Counted from the stretch's first letter, positions 53,001 to 60,240 are shown. The stretch is 64,000 nt of DNA from Eublepharis macularius (GCF_028583425.1 NC_072807.1:30199001-30263000), one strand, 5' to 3'. A program made the numbers and translations. Notes: generated from the letters alone by a model not told the origin.

Positions 53001-56000
53001 TAGTGTTCACTTCTTGCCTCTCTTAAGGGCTCAATGCTGTTTTCATCCACATACAAGTTCCTGGTAGTTTTTGCCTATTATTGCCACAGTTGTGACTACT
53101 TAAGCTTCCACTTAATCTTTGATTACCAGTATGAAGGTTACGAATAAGTAGGCACTCATATTTGGCTATGCAAGGGGAGGTTAAAATCAACTGAGAAAAT
53201 AAAACTCTATACACAACACGGTGCAAATGGCTCCTTTTTATATCTGTGCACCCTAGACTGGAACTGCAAATCTAGCCATGGATTAATGCTAGATTCCCAG
53301 AGTATTATCCATACCACCTGTCAGTAAGGTTTCAATCTGCACTGTTTTTAAAAATATGGATTAAGTAGTCATAGGTACACTTCCAACACACACCATGGGT
53401 CTCTCCCCTTTATATTTTTCAGCAGAATGATCCCAACAGCCAGAAAAACAGCCAGAACAGCTTCCACAGTACAACAGGAAGCAGCATCACTTCCAGTGTA
53501 TTGTCTCCTCCCAACATTTACCTGTGACATCTATAACTAGAAGCACAACTTCGGCATTTTCAGAACAGCTGCTCTGGCTAAACAGGAAGTAGCATCACCT
53601 GCAGCTCACACACTGCTTGTCATAATTACTGATTACAAAAACACAGTTTTATTATCCTTGGCTGCAAAGAGCTAGCTGTTTACAGAACGCTCTCAAATCA
53701 ACCATTACAAAAATTGTGTTACATTGTTGGTGTTGTTTTGCAAGTAATAAAATTCAATGTAAAATTCAGTGGAGTTATGCAATACAAATTTCACATGCTA
53801 ATATTTCAACAGTCATCATCTGTCTATTCTCCCCCTGCCCCAATACACTTACTTTGTAACACTTACAGCTTAAACCTGCTAGAAGTGTAACAAAGAAACA
53901 GAAGCCTTCCCATTCCACAGCGTATCAACCAACTCTTTTTTTCAAGTTTGAAAAATTCAGCAAACTTCCATCAGACAGGGGCAACCGGGGCGGGGGGCTC
54001 GACATGCCTCTTGGCAGCTCTTATTTAAGGGTCCTTTGGTCAATGGCTGTGGGACGTTGGGAGGGGTAGGGCTTCCTCATGGCAAAGGAAACCTTACCTA
54101 GTCTTATACTGTTAAATATGTGTTTGTCACACCTGCTGGATGGTGTTTAAACACTGATGTGGGGAACTTAGTACAGGGTTAGGCAGGGGTAGGCTTCCTG
54201 AATGATCCTAAAGGGGAGTCTCCTTCAGGGATTCTGGGGAGATGTAGATGAAAATAATTCAGAGGGAAAAAGAAAACCAGTCACTTGACTCAAGGCTGGA
54301 GATCCAATCCTGCTGAAGTAAACACTTTTAAACAGGACTGTTGGTTTGAACAAATAGGCTCCCGCTTAAAAATTTCTCCCAGTAAATACAAAGCCAATTA
54401 AAATTTATTTAAACTTTTGCTGGATTGTGCTTTTATGCAACACCGATTGCAGTAAATGAAGACTTAACTGTACCACGGCCCCCTCAAATCTGTTTAGTCT
54501 GTGGGCACTTTTGGAATTTTGAGGAAAGGGAGTAAACACCACTAAAAAACAGCAGCCACCAGGGGAAGCAAAAATCACAAAGACTGGAGAGGTTCCAAGC
54601 CAATCTTCCTTGCATGATGGGAAGAGCCATTTTTGAATCGATGCTCCCTGCAGTCCTAAAGGTGAGGCTTTCTGGGATCTTCTGAAGCACTTCCTGCTCC
54701 AATGAGGTGGAAGAAATTTGCTTTGAGGAAGACGTATTTTGGAAAAGAAAGCATGTGGGTGCCAGAAAACACGTCAATGGATACCATGAAGGGGGATGAC
54801 AGGATTATACATAAAGTCAAGGGTGCAACTCCATTCTACAGGCACCTATTTTTCTTATCCAAATTCCCAGATGATATGATCACTTTACACCAAGCTGCAA
54901 ATATCGTCATAAATGAAAAGACAAAATGACTATTATTAAGGTCTAACATACCAAATCAAGAACAACAGATAAAGCACAGAAACAACATTTCTCTTTTACA
55001 GCCTAGTGCAGAATACTTTTCTTCCTGCTGGTTGAGTACTTCACAGATTGTACTGCAGTTTAGTTAAAAGCAGCTCCACTCATCCTATGTCCTCTGCTAT
55101 TAATTCGCAACTAAAGGAAGCAGGTGATTGTACACTTGACTGCTTGTCTGTGGTGTAGCTGCTAGGCAGAGAACTGGCACATGTAAACATTTGCAAGATT
55201 TCAGCCTCCAAAAAAGCATCTGTAGACCCAATGAGGCATTTAGGCTATACACGTTACCCCTCTGTAAATTCCATAGCAAAACAGGAGCAGTTAAACTGTA
55301 TTTTTCGTGAGCATATGCAATTTATTTGTTTCCAAAATAGCTATTGACTTTTAAATGCTCCAACTTTACTTTGTGACAAACAATATAAGCTATTACTGGT
55401 AATTTTACTACAGTTAAGCCATGCAGAACTTTGAGATAATAAAATGCAAATCGATACACCAAAAGTTGGTTTCCATACACTCAGGTTTCAGACACAGTCC
55501 ACTTCCCCTCTCAGGTAACACTGATTGACTATTCAATAGGTGTCTCACTAGAAAAATGTTACTGTCTTTTCAAACTGTAAAGTCATTGACCAGAATCTTG
55601 GACAAACATCTCCAAGGTACTGGACTGTGAGAACAGTTACAAAATGATCAAGGATGTAATCCAGAGATTCAATATTTGCAAGTTGCATTATCTTCATATG
55701 TTGTGTGCAAAATGACCCGAAGCATATTTATTCAGAATTAAGTCCTGTAGAGGTCAGTGGGCCTTACTTCCAAGTAACTATACTTAGGATTTCATCTTTA
55801 TAGACAAATAATATGCACAAATACATGGGGAAGAAAATCATACCACATGTATAAGTAGGGCTTAGTCTCAGGAACATATGGAAAAGAACACAACCTTAAC
55901 AACATCAATGGAACTCTGAAAATAGTTGTTAAAGAGCACAGCACACTTTTGTTTCACAGCACATCCCCTCCGCTCCTCTTTCCCAAGCAATTCTAACACT

Positions 56001-57039
56001 GGTAAGAGGCACATACTCTTGTACATTCAAATAATGCCACATACTTAAAGAGATGTACTATGGAATGTAAAGTACTTTTGAATACAAAAATAGCCTAAAA
56101 ATAAATACTCAGCAGGCAAGTGTCTCAAAAAACAAAGCCCGCCCCTTTTTGATGCATCACAATGTTTTTAAAGATCCTCAACAACTGGACTACTTAATGT
56201 TTTACATACCAGCAGTGATTCACGTACCAGGACTGTATAGTTGTTTCAAGACATGGCATTATACATACAAAAACAAAGGGTGAGGAATCTGAGATTGATC
56301 ACTGCTATGATACGTGGGGGCATTATGGAATTTAATTTAAAGTCACTTTCCAAACTTTCTTCCTTAATGAAATATAGCAATGTACAGAAAAAAGGATAAA
56401 TATTATTTAAAGCCAGCAGTCCTGACACACAAACTACTCTAGTGGCAAGAACAGACTTCGCAATAACTACCCAAGATGTGAATACTATTTGACCCATTTA
56501 TTTTATCTCCTAGGCACAAATACATGCACACAACGCAGGTAAAGCAATTTAGGAATCTACCAGAAATACATGTTGGATATTCCAACAGAATGAGTTTTAG
56601 GTTCTTTGCATAGGTTTCAAGGCTATATTTCTAACTCCCATGTACAGGGAGACTGCACTGTCAATACCAAGCCAATTGTAATATGTGACTGATTTTTTGT
56701 TATGTTGCAACTGAATGATAATCTAAGTACAACACTATTTGCTATTTAAACTACACCATCTCCCAGGGCAAAGGGTGTTTTCCACAATGGGTTTCTAACT
56801 CCCAGCTCTTGACTGATGAAGCAAATCAAGCAATTTACATAATAGCTTTAAAACTTTCAGACAGCTATCAATAGCCTGTTGATAAACTCCTGACTTAAAA
56901 GCAAAATGAGGAGACTGAATGAAAAGGTTCAAACCCACCCCGTAATACAAGATCTCTATTTTTAAAGAAGTCAATTATCCATTATTGAAAATTATACATG
57001 GAAATACTTATAAAATCATTTACCTCTGTCTGGCTTCAT
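16878..57039 (-). CDS. ATOSA: ATOSA (FAM214A), Atos homolog A, 12 coding exons
   Basis: Twelve exons join without a frame break: 57039-57024, 33678-33494, 31016-30814, 29886-29761, 29586-27756, 26783-26673, 26051-25972, 25121-25013, 24762-24604, 23699-23631, 19091-18892 and 17031-16878. They total 3243 nt, i.e. 1080 residues and TAG; the human protein is of similar length. Every intron is GT-AG. Atos proteins are nuclear transcription regulators; fly atossa drives a metabolic programme in invading macrophages. The N terminus, starting MKPDRDTLDEYFEYEAEEF, is acidic and resembles a transactivation segment. A 610-codon exon encodes the low-complexity middle with a duplicated 29-residue block. 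The Atos-conserved region begins around residue 888 (NYRLDPLGIVDGFTAEVGAS). The conserved C-terminal domain ends at Cys1080. Identity rests on near-identity of the terminal exons to recalled ATOSA sequence. Confidence 0.96.
17141..17386. mobile_element. hAT-type MITE, 246 bp, strongly palindromic
   Basis: Ends CAGGGCTTTTTTTC and GAAAAAAAGCCCTG. Flanking 8-bp sequences ataaagac (17133-17140) and atatagac (17387-17394) agree at 7 of 8 positions, fitting a hAT target duplication. Most of the element is one imperfect inverted repeat, with 'tggtcacatggctggtggcc' answered by 'gccaccagccatgtgacca'. It begins about 110 bp upstream of the ATOSA last-exon acceptor. Confidence 0.8.
17699..17900 (-). mobile_element. 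MIR/CORE-type SINE
   Basis: Inverse of the CORE-SINE: 'ctcacaacaaccctgtgggg', 'gtgtgactggcccaagctca', B-box 'ggaggaatttgatctccc'. The tRNA head ends near 17900. Confidence 0.65.
18015..18117 (-). mobile_element. Probable LINE 3' tail fragment
   Basis: 'atatgctgcctttccaccca' and 'caaggtggcaagcattagaa' resemble inverted CR1/L2-type tails. Weak. Confidence 0.35.
18138..18228 (-). mobile_element. 5S-rRNA-derived SINE, head only
   Basis: On the minus strand it reads 'aatctcgtcagatctcagac', 'gctaactagggtctgtactt', 'ggatgggcaaccaccaagg', the 5S-like part of the SINE seen at 14864. The 3' tail is absent. Confidence 0.7.
18671..18687. repeat. G17 homopolymer
   Basis: Seventeen consecutive G on the plus strand (C on the sense strand of ATOSA), about 205 bp from the exon 11 donor. 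Length may be a sequencing-sensitive estimate. Confidence 0.8.
18892..19091 (-). CDS. ATOSA: ATOSA coding exon 11 (residues 964-1029)
   Basis: Acceptor TTTTTCCAG; encodes TLFNPNKTVVKMFVVIYDLR and on to RLLRYLIHL, ending with AG of the split Arg1030 codon. Highly conserved part of the Atos domain. Confidence 0.95.
19470..19488. repeat. (CA)n microsatellite
   Basis: About nine uninterrupted AC units in an ATOSA intron. Confidence 0.8.
20020..20041. repeat. (CA)n microsatellite
   Basis: About ten CA units, some 200 bp from the presumed 5' end of the L1-like element. Confidence 0.8.
20482..21243 (+). pseudogene. L1 ORF1-like gene, degraded
   Basis: Starts MAAENSEGKI. A coiled-coil-like N part leads to 'LTKQSNLKFRN', resembling the RRNNLRF motif of L1 ORF1p, then 'GSIPYKGTHIQIL' and 'TTEALRKAQIKYKWTNYT', the hallmark of the L1 ORF1p C-terminal domain. 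There is one in-frame TGA at 20710-20712 and a one-base frame change near the T run at about 21070. It is about 250 residues, shorter than typical L1 ORF1p. Not functional as it stands. Confidence 0.7.
21706..22011 (-). mobile_element. Sauria-type SINE with TSD
   Basis: Inverse orientation. The plus strand starts with the BovB-like tail 'ggtaaaggtagtcccctgtg', runs through 'ggtggtttgccattgccttc' and ends at the tRNA head 'ccacggggctc'. The duplication gctataataa flanks it at 21696-21705 and 22012-22021. It is nested in the L1-like element and so is younger. Confidence 0.85.
22700..23045. mobile_element. Two MITE-A copies side by side
   Basis: A first partial copy (about 22700-22860) has 'gcagccgtgttaagtctgtc' and 'ggtctctaaggtgccactgg'. 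The second (about 22860-23045) is almost wholly palindromic: 'ggtccagcagcaccttaaag..ctagatttcc' answered by 'ggaaatctagttggtctttt..ggtgctacc'. It ends 'agttatccacctgaaac'. Confidence 0.6.
23631..23699 (-). CDS. ATOSA: ATOSA coding exon 10 (residues 941-963)
   Basis: Acceptor TTCCCAG, donor GTAAGT. Encodes GVIALESLGKRGYRVPPSGT then IQV. Phase 0 at both ends. Confidence 0.95.
23950..24105 (+). mobile_element. MIR/CORE-type SINE fragment
   Basis: CORE block 'cactgggtgaccttgggaca', then 'ctcacagggttgtttgtaag' and a tail ending aaataaat. The tRNA head is missing. Confidence 0.6.
24289..24515 (-). mobile_element. MIR/CORE-type SINE, near complete
   Basis: Inverse orientation from the tail 'atttataccctgcttttgtt' through 'tgtgactggcccaaggtcaa' and the B-box 'gggattgaaacttgggtgtc' to the head 'ctctaaccactacaccactg'. 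Confidence 0.75.
24604..24762 (-). CDS. ATOSA: ATOSA coding exon 9 (residues 888-940)
   Basis: Acceptor CCTTCAG, donor ATG|GTAAAA. Encodes ESVLNYRLDPLGIVDGFTAE and ends NAPSPYM. This is the core of the Atos conserved region and is nearly identical to the mammalian protein. Confidence 0.95.
25013..25121 (-). CDS. ATOSA: ATOSA coding exon 8 (residues 852-887)
   Basis: Acceptor TTCTTAAATAG; the first C completes Ser851. Encodes PQHCMSKENDPDAHEKPFLS and ends SLLGNFE before GTATTG. The first third is diverged from mammals; the rest is conserved. An open frame alone would miss this boundary, because the upstream intron has a stop in frame. Confidence 0.9.
25122..25971 (-). other. ATOSA intron between coding exons 7 and 8
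   Basis: 850 bp, AT-rich. I recognise no repeat or exon in it. The 250-bp intron at 24763-25012 is likewise plain. Confidence 0.8.
25972..26051 (-). CDS. ATOSA: ATOSA coding exon 7 (residues 825-850)
   Basis: 80 nt. Acceptor TTATTTTAAG, donor AAAAG|GTATTT. Encodes VPERKTRSGCFDLDASLLQL and ends KCLSSK plus AG of Ser851. It matches the recalled mammalian VPQRKTQSGCFDLDSSLLHL. Confidence 0.93.
26052..26672 (-). other. ATOSA intron between coding exons 6 and 7
   Basis: 621 bp with no recognised repeat or exon. Confidence 0.8.
26673..26783 (-). CDS. ATOSA: ATOSA coding exon 6 (residues 788-824)
   Basis: Acceptor TTGGACAG, donor GTAAGT. Encodes RTIPLKHVWRRNNFHHLDGT and ends GLPLLSSP, matching the mammalian exon apart from one missing residue near its start. 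Confidence 0.93.
26784..27755 (-). other. ATOSA intron between coding exons 5 and 6
   Basis: 972 bp, donor GTGAGT. No repeat or exon recognised. Confidence 0.8.
27756..29586 (-). CDS. ATOSA: ATOSA coding exon 5, the large exon (residues 178-787)
   Basis: 1831 nt. The first base completes Arg177 and the exon then encodes VSAAHVDLQWNFSQTP (first codon GTG, so not a start). The N-terminal ~50 residues are conserved; the rest is Ser/Lys/Asn-rich and probably disordered. A 29-residue segment occurs twice, at about 352-380 and 465-493, each centred on LLQERQEVIARIAQHLIHCD. The exon ends EQKRNAEVL before GTGAGT; the open frame continues a few codons into the intron but is not used. Confidence 0.96.
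29761..29886 (-). CDS. ATOSA: ATOSA coding exon 4 (residues 136-176)
   Basis: Acceptor TATATTTTTAG; the first A completes Gln135. Encodes SGDRFIEEKTLLLAVRSFVF and ends PHNILY plus AG of Arg177, donor GTATGT. The intron to the next exon is only 174 bp (29587-29760). Confidence 0.95.
29887..30813 (-). other. ATOSA intron between coding exons 3 and 4
   Basis: 927 bp, donor GTAAGT. About a third of it is a Sauria SINE (30299-30602); the rest is AT-rich with a short GA run near the acceptor. Confidence 0.85.
30299..30602 (+). mobile_element. Sauria-type SINE with TSD
   Basis: tRNA-like head 'gggagccccgtggcgcagag' with A-box and B-box ('gagttcgatcccggcagaag'), then the BovB-like tail ending 'cttgcacaggggactacctt'. 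The duplication atacatca flanks it at 30291-30298 and 30603-30610. Inserted in the sense-opposite direction to ATOSA. Confidence 0.88.
30814..31016 (-). CDS. ATOSA: ATOSA coding exon 3 (residues 68-134)
   Basis: Acceptor TTTTGCTCAAG, donor GTAAGT. Encodes CRQARRTRSEVTLLWKNNIP and ends RWTLEPVPR plus CA of Gln135. Confidence 0.95.
31125..31215. mobile_element. MITE-A remnant
   Basis: 'cagagctttgtggcactttg' and 'gtggcgtaagattcatgatc', then 'gactctgtcagatacatgaa', recalls the central part of the MITE-A family. Confidence 0.45.
31225..31243. repeat. (TA)n microsatellite
   Basis: About nine TA units in an ATOSA intron. Confidence 0.8.
32552..33225. mobile_element. hAT-type nonautonomous DNA transposon, 674 bp
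   Basis: Perfect 13-bp terminal inverted repeats TAGGGGTGTGCAC / GTGCACACCCCTA, flanked by a perfect 8-bp duplication ctcttgag (32544-32551 and 33226-33233). The subterminal regions are also inverted around the word 'cccgaagc' and its complement. The centre has an imperfect direct repeat: 'ctctgagctttgaaagtttc' at about 32800 and again at about 32943. No transposase frame is present. Confidence 0.9.
33494..33678 (-). CDS. ATOSA: ATOSA coding exon 2 (residues 6-67)
   Basis: Acceptor CTGTATTAG; AC completes Asp6. Encodes TLDEYFEYEAEEFLVNLAFL and ends HECSDKLAQ before GTATGA. The acidic, aromatic stretch here is the presumed N-terminal transactivation segment. The Met seen upstream in the open frame lies in the intron. 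Confidence 0.95.
34202..34412 (+). mobile_element. MIR/CORE-type SINE
   Basis: Head 'gtgtggtttagtggttagaa', 'catctgggagaccaaata', and the tail 'actttgggtcctcactggag' with 'ggtggggtataaatgaaata'. The CORE block is diverged. Confidence 0.65.
34600..35400 (+). mobile_element. CR1/L2-type LINE, internally rearranged
   Basis: Near 34690 the plus strand encodes a VTETWLD-like motif, typical of the endonuclease domain. From about 35095 it matches the end of ORF2 ('gctaccagtctgcttccgca' corresponding to LHWLPV..F). The reverse-transcriptase core between them is missing. A tail-like piece ends at about 36065. Confidence 0.5.
36063..36262 (-). mobile_element. MIR/CORE-type SINE, diverged
   Basis: Inverse orientation: 'ttttattctgcccttccctc', 'cccacaaccctatgaagtgg', B-box 'ggcgggatttcaacaggga', head 'ctgacacactaacctctcta'. 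It directly abuts a LINE-like tail ending 'gaactactgaataaaacatc'. Confidence 0.55.
38060..38335 (-). mobile_element. MIR/CORE-type SINE
   Basis: Inverse orientation: 'ccctgtgaggtgggtggggc', 'gactgacccaaggtcaccca', B-box 'ggaatcaaacccagttctcc', head 'gctcttaaccactacaccaa'. A short TAG microsatellite adjoins the tail. A 13-bp direct duplication of gagagagctctga type is inside. Confidence 0.7.
43878..43990. mobile_element. MITE-A copy, left half
   Basis: Starts 'gtttcaggtgggtagccatg', exactly inverse to the family's right end at 13110-13126; continues 'caagtccaactagatttcca' and 'gagcttttgacagtcaagg'. Confidence 0.65.
48936..48961. repeat. (CA)n microsatellite
   Basis: Twelve or so uninterrupted CA units, preceded by an imperfect CA/C tract. 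Confidence 0.85.
49860..50240 (+). repeat. R1-type dispersed repeat
   Basis: 'aaattatgcatggcctggag', 'gtgattagacaagattcatg', 'cagtggctactagctatgat' and 'ggcagtaaacctttgaagac' follow one another as in a common reptile repeat. It contains an 18-bp tandem duplication at 50091-50126. Class unknown. Confidence 0.5.
50500..50885 (-). mobile_element. CR1/L2-type LINE 3' end
   Basis: Inverse orientation: tail side 'aaaccgcctctccagagaac', 'gggcagctcacaactaaaac', then 'agaaatgttttgacatggca' and 'aaagtgacatcactgaaaaa', as in the ORF2 end and 3'UTR of such LINEs. Confidence 0.5.
52750..52962 (-). mobile_element. MIR/CORE-type SINE, well preserved
   Basis: Inverse orientation: 'tcatttataccctgcctttt', 'cacaacaaccccgtgaggta', 'gtgactggcccaaggtcaat', B-box 'ggagattcgaacctgggtct', head 'agctgctataccacactgg'. 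Among the clearest copies in the window. Confidence 0.8.
55722..55795 (+). repeat. Short dispersed repeat fragment
   Basis: 'tattcagaattaagtcctgt' and 'gtgggccttacttccaagta' form a motif frequent in reptile DNA; class uncertain. A related inverse fragment may lie near 38890-38945. Confidence 0.35.
57024..57039 (-). CDS. ATOSA: ATOSA coding exon 1 (residues 1-5)
   Basis: ATG AAG CCA GAC AGA G followed by the donor GTAAAT. It encodes MKPDR and the first base of Asp6, matching the recalled mammalian start MKPDRD. Context is GAAAATGA with A at -3. Only 16 coding bases, so an ORF search would miss it. Confidence 0.92.
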
Positions 57040-57269
57040 TTTCAGTCCAATGTATTTTTTCCCTACAGTTTTCAATGAAGAAGCCTTAACGGAGCGTTTC
57101 CCCCCCACTCTCTGTAGTCTCGCCGATGCCCCTGACAACTAGATTTTCTCTCTCCTCCTTTTGCAGGTGTCATAAAATAAAAATTCAGCCTTGATCCTTC
57201 GCGGCTCACAAGAACAGGTAGCAGCTAGGCCTCCTCTTGGCATTCATTGTGGTGGCAGGCAGCAGTTTG
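57040..57269 (-). other. ATOSA: ATOSA 5'UTR part of exon 2 (predicted)
   Basis: Upstream of the start codon the best acceptor is TTTAGCTTTTTCTACCCCCCAG, ending at 57270. A second strong one, CTTTTTACCCCGGCAG, ends at 57375 and would lengthen the exon. The leader would then contain a short upstream ORF, MNAKRRPSCYLFL, starting at 57247. The boundary is predicted, not proven. Confidence 0.45.
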
Positions 57270-57623
57270 CTGGGGGGTAGAAAAAGCTAAACAGGCCAGT
57301 CTCTCTCTACCTCTCTCTGGAACTTGCCAATGCGTCCTTCCTTGACACAGCCTCGGAACAGGTCTATTTCTAACCTGCCGGGGTAAAAAGCTTAGAAAAC
57401 AAAAGCTAAACTCCAAGCCCTCATACACACACACAACCCAAGCCAGAGCCAAAAGCTCTGAACCACAGGGCTCAGGGCAATGTCAACCCAAGCTGGAGTC
57501 CATTGCTATTTTTTTTTTAGTACCGGCCAGCCAGAAAGGGGGCAGAGCTTAGACCTCTTCTCTCCTCCTCCTGTCTAGTCTAAATAAAACAGCCTAGCAA
57601 GACACTCCGGCGCTCACTGCCAC

Positions 57624-57706
57624 TCTAAATATAAATATATATACATACACACACATATATGAATGTATGTATATATGTGTGCGTGTGTGTGTGTATGGGG
57701 GGGGCT
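57624..57706. repeat. Compound AT/CA/TG microsatellite
   Basis: ATATAT, CACACA, TGTATG and GTGTGT tracts in succession, ending in a G run, at the gene-side edge of the ATOSA CpG island. Confidence 0.8.
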
Positions 57707-57739
57707 ATAAAGACAAGCCCTTCCCCCACCTTTTGCTCC

Positions 57740-58790
57740 CCAACGGTAAAAACAAACAACCCCCCCAAGCAGCGTCCCCGCGTCTGGGGCGGCCGCCCCG
57801 CGAATGTCTGAACCGGCCTCCACGCGCGCCCCTTGCGGTGACGTCGCTCGACCCTCACCTCACACAACCCCAAAGAAAAAGGAGGGAGGGGGAAAGCGGG
57901 GGGAGGGGATCAGGATTAAGGGAGGGGGGACGGACGGGGGGGGGCTTTCAGCGCCTCATCGCTCCAACGACCCTCACCAAAATCCCCTCAAAAAGCCTTT
58001 CTTCGCCCCCCTTCGTTTCTCTGTGCCTTGAGGGGGGGGGGTCGGCGTCCGGACCCCAGACGCCGCCTCAGCCCTTCCTCGCCTCAGCCCCCCGCGGCCC
58101 CTCCATCCCCCCTCACGGCGCCTCCCCGGCCGGGCAAGACTGTCGCAGCCTCATCGCTTTACGCGAACACGCACACAAGCCGCTGCCGGCTGCCTTTCCC
58201 CCGCAGAGGCAGAGCGCGAGAGGAGCCGGAATTCGCCCGCAGCAGCCGGGCCAGGCGGAGGCCGACCTGCCCTCGACCCCCCGGCCTGGGGCTCAACCTA
58301 AACACAAAGCCGCCGCCGCCGCCTCCCCTGCCGCCGCCTGCTGCTGCTGCTGCTCTGGCTGCGGCTGCGGAGTGTTTTCCATGACTCCGCCGTGCCCTCC
58401 TTCCTCCTCCTCTTCCTCCTCCTCTGCTGACTAACTCTCCTCCTGGGCACCCTCCAGCCCAAAGCGGGTCACCCGCGCAGCGCCCGCCCGCGCCTGACTC
58501 GTGCGCGCAGGGGGAAAAAATAATAAAGGGGCGGGAGACGCCGAGATCTCCGCCCCTGGAGGAACACGGCGGCGCTAGGGCCCACCCGCCACGGCGGGCA
58601 GGCTGCCCGGCTTGCCCTCCTTCCCAGAGCCATTGGCCCTGTCAAAATGGGGCCAAAAAAAAGAAGCGAAGCCACGTGGCCAGGCAAGAGCCAATCGCCT
58701 TTCGGCGGCCGCGGCCTTGCTCCGTTTCGGGGGCAGTTCGGTTGTCATGGTGACCGAAGCCCGGCTCGAAACTTGGGCCTGGGAAGCCGA
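57740..58790. promoter_or_regulatory. CpG-island promoter of ATOSA
   Basis: About 1 kb of GC- and CpG-dense sequence upstream of the ATOSA start exon, the expected site of the non-coding first exon. Minus-strand donors of the GTGAGG type lie at 58116, 57977 and 57858. Upstream are a CCAAT box in minus orientation (ATTGG, 58632-58636), another in plus orientation (58691-58695) and an E-box CACGTG at 58673-58678. The transcription start cannot be fixed from sequence. Confidence 0.75.
58293..58382 (-). other. Candidate upstream ORF in the ATOSA leader
   Basis: 29 codons from an ATG in strong context (GTCATGG, with G at -3 and +4), then TGA: MENTPQPQPEQQQQQ followed by Ala-rich residues and ending LCLG. 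The sense strand carries CAG5 and GCG-type triplet runs. It is real only if the first exon includes this segment. Confidence 0.35.
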
Positions 58791-58924
58791 GTTGAAGAAA
58801 GGCGTGTGGGGCAATCGCGGGATTTTTTCCCACCCTTTGCGACCACGTAAACGGGCAGAGCCGATCTTCTCCCGGTTGAACTTATTTTTTAAACAGCAGA
58901 GGTTGAGTCCAGCGGCAGCTTATT

Positions 58925-59190
58925 CTCTAGATCCAGAGGATTTAGCCGTGTTAGTCTGTAGTCGCAAAATAGTAGAGTCCAATAGCATCTTCATGCATCT
59001 AACGAAGAGAGCTGTGGCTCTCGAAAGCTTATGCGACAATAAAGTTGGTTAGTCTTAAAAGTGCTACTGGACTCTTTACTATTATACTCCAGAAACTGGA
59101 AAAATTTATACTCTGAACTCTGGTTAATCTCTAAGGTGCCAGGCTGGACTCAGACCTTGCTGTTCTACTGCAGACTAACAGGCAGTTAAT
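58925..59190. mobile_element. Two joined MITE-A copies
   Basis: The left copy has 'tttagccgtgttagtctgta', 'gctctcgaaagcttatgcga' and 'ttagtcttaaaagtgctact'. The right one has 'atctctaaggtgccaggctg' and 'ttctactgcagactaacagg'. The join is head to tail. They lie just outside the ATOSA CpG island. Confidence 0.65.
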
Positions 59191-59334
59191 TTTTAAAAAG
59201 GAGTGGGGGCAAAATGGGCACAAGCTAATGGACATTCATAGAGGCAAGAAGCACAGGTAATTCACCTCTGTATTGAGAATTATGCTTTCACATTTCTGCA
59301 ATCCAGACCCTATTGTATTGCTTACTGAAAATCC

Positions 59335-59421
59335 CGGCCATGGATCATGCTGATTTACATTGTGTAATCTTACTGAGGTCTCAGTGAGAACGGCAGACTA
59401 TAAACAAATAAATAAATAAAA
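59335..59421 (+). mobile_element. CR1/L2-type LINE 3' tail
   Basis: 'ttacattgtgtaatcttact' and 'gaggtctcagtgagaacggc' followed by an aaataaataaataaaa tail, the same family as the tail near 1010-1065. Confidence 0.6.
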
Positions 59422-60139
59422 TGCAGTGAGTTAAATAAATACTTTAATGACCCTGTGCATTTGACCAACTGGCCTTGAGCAATGTCATACTAAATAGACA
59501 ACAAGTAATTTTTAAATGACCTAAGGTTTACCACGCTTAAAATTTAAATAGAAACACAACTCACCCTTGGGCAGCTCTGGCTGGGGGAGCAGGCAGAGCT
59601 CAGTTCCTTCTTGAGTGTCAGGCTGTCCTGTCCTCCTGAAAGGTTCTTCAGGAATAAAACACACCCTTCAGCAGACTTGCATAGTGTGGAATCCAAAGTG
59701 AAGTTGGTCAATTAGCATTTTTCCAAGTCTCTTCCCCCCCCCCCCGCATTTAAACCCCTGCAAATAAAATGGCTTTTCAGGCGCTATTAGACCTGGATCT
59801 TGCTCTTTGCAAAGCCATCTGAAACTATCCTAAAAATGTGGCACTTCCCTCCTCAAAGAGTCTGGTCCAAAAGGCATGGGCTGTAGTAGCTACCATACCT
59901 TTTTACTTTCCTAATTGGATCTCCTTATCATGTTTTACCCTTTGCTTTCCTAGATTAGACCTGATTTTATGCTGAAACTATTTTGCGTATCTATCTTGGG
60001 AGTGGTCCTCACTCACTGTGAAGGGACTGATTGCTCTTTTAATTGGATCTTCTTGTAAACTGGCCTCCCTTTATAACATCACCCCCACCCTTCTGTTATT
60101 TGTAGTTTTTAGTAGAAATGCATCTGTATAAACACTTTG

Positions 60140-60240
60140 TGCATCTGATTAAGTCAGCTCTGACTCACACATGCGTATTGCTAGAATAAATGTTAGTCTT
60201 CAAAGGTGCCCTCGACTACTAGTTTGTTTTACTAGACAGA
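60140..60240. mobile_element. MITE-A remnant
   Basis: 'gcatctgattaagtcagctc' and 'tgttagtcttcaaaggtgcc' match the middle and right parts of the MITE-A family. Another remnant is at about 59765-59830. Confidence 0.45.

Larger units (their letters stand above)
33679..57023 (-). other. ATOSA large intron between coding exons 1 and 2
   Basis: 23.3 kb. Recognised content: CORE-SINEs at 34202, 36063, 38060 and 52750; LINE pieces at 34600-36065 and 50500; MITE-A at 43878; R1 repeat at 49860; a CA microsatellite at 48936. Long stretches at about 38.4-43.8, 44.0-48.9 and 53.0-57.0 kb have no repeat I can name and no exon. Regulatory elements would not be visible without comparison. Confidence 0.8.

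Noticed and set aside
57667-58434. 255-residue open frame on the plus strand
   Set aside because: It lies in the CpG island opposite ATOSA. Composition is Pro/Ser/Arg/Ala low-complexity as expected of GC-rich DNA, with no recognisable domain or splice context.
58612-59052. 146-residue plus-strand frame that could be a divergent gene
   Set aside because: It runs from the CpG island straight into MITE-A sequence and resembles no protein family.
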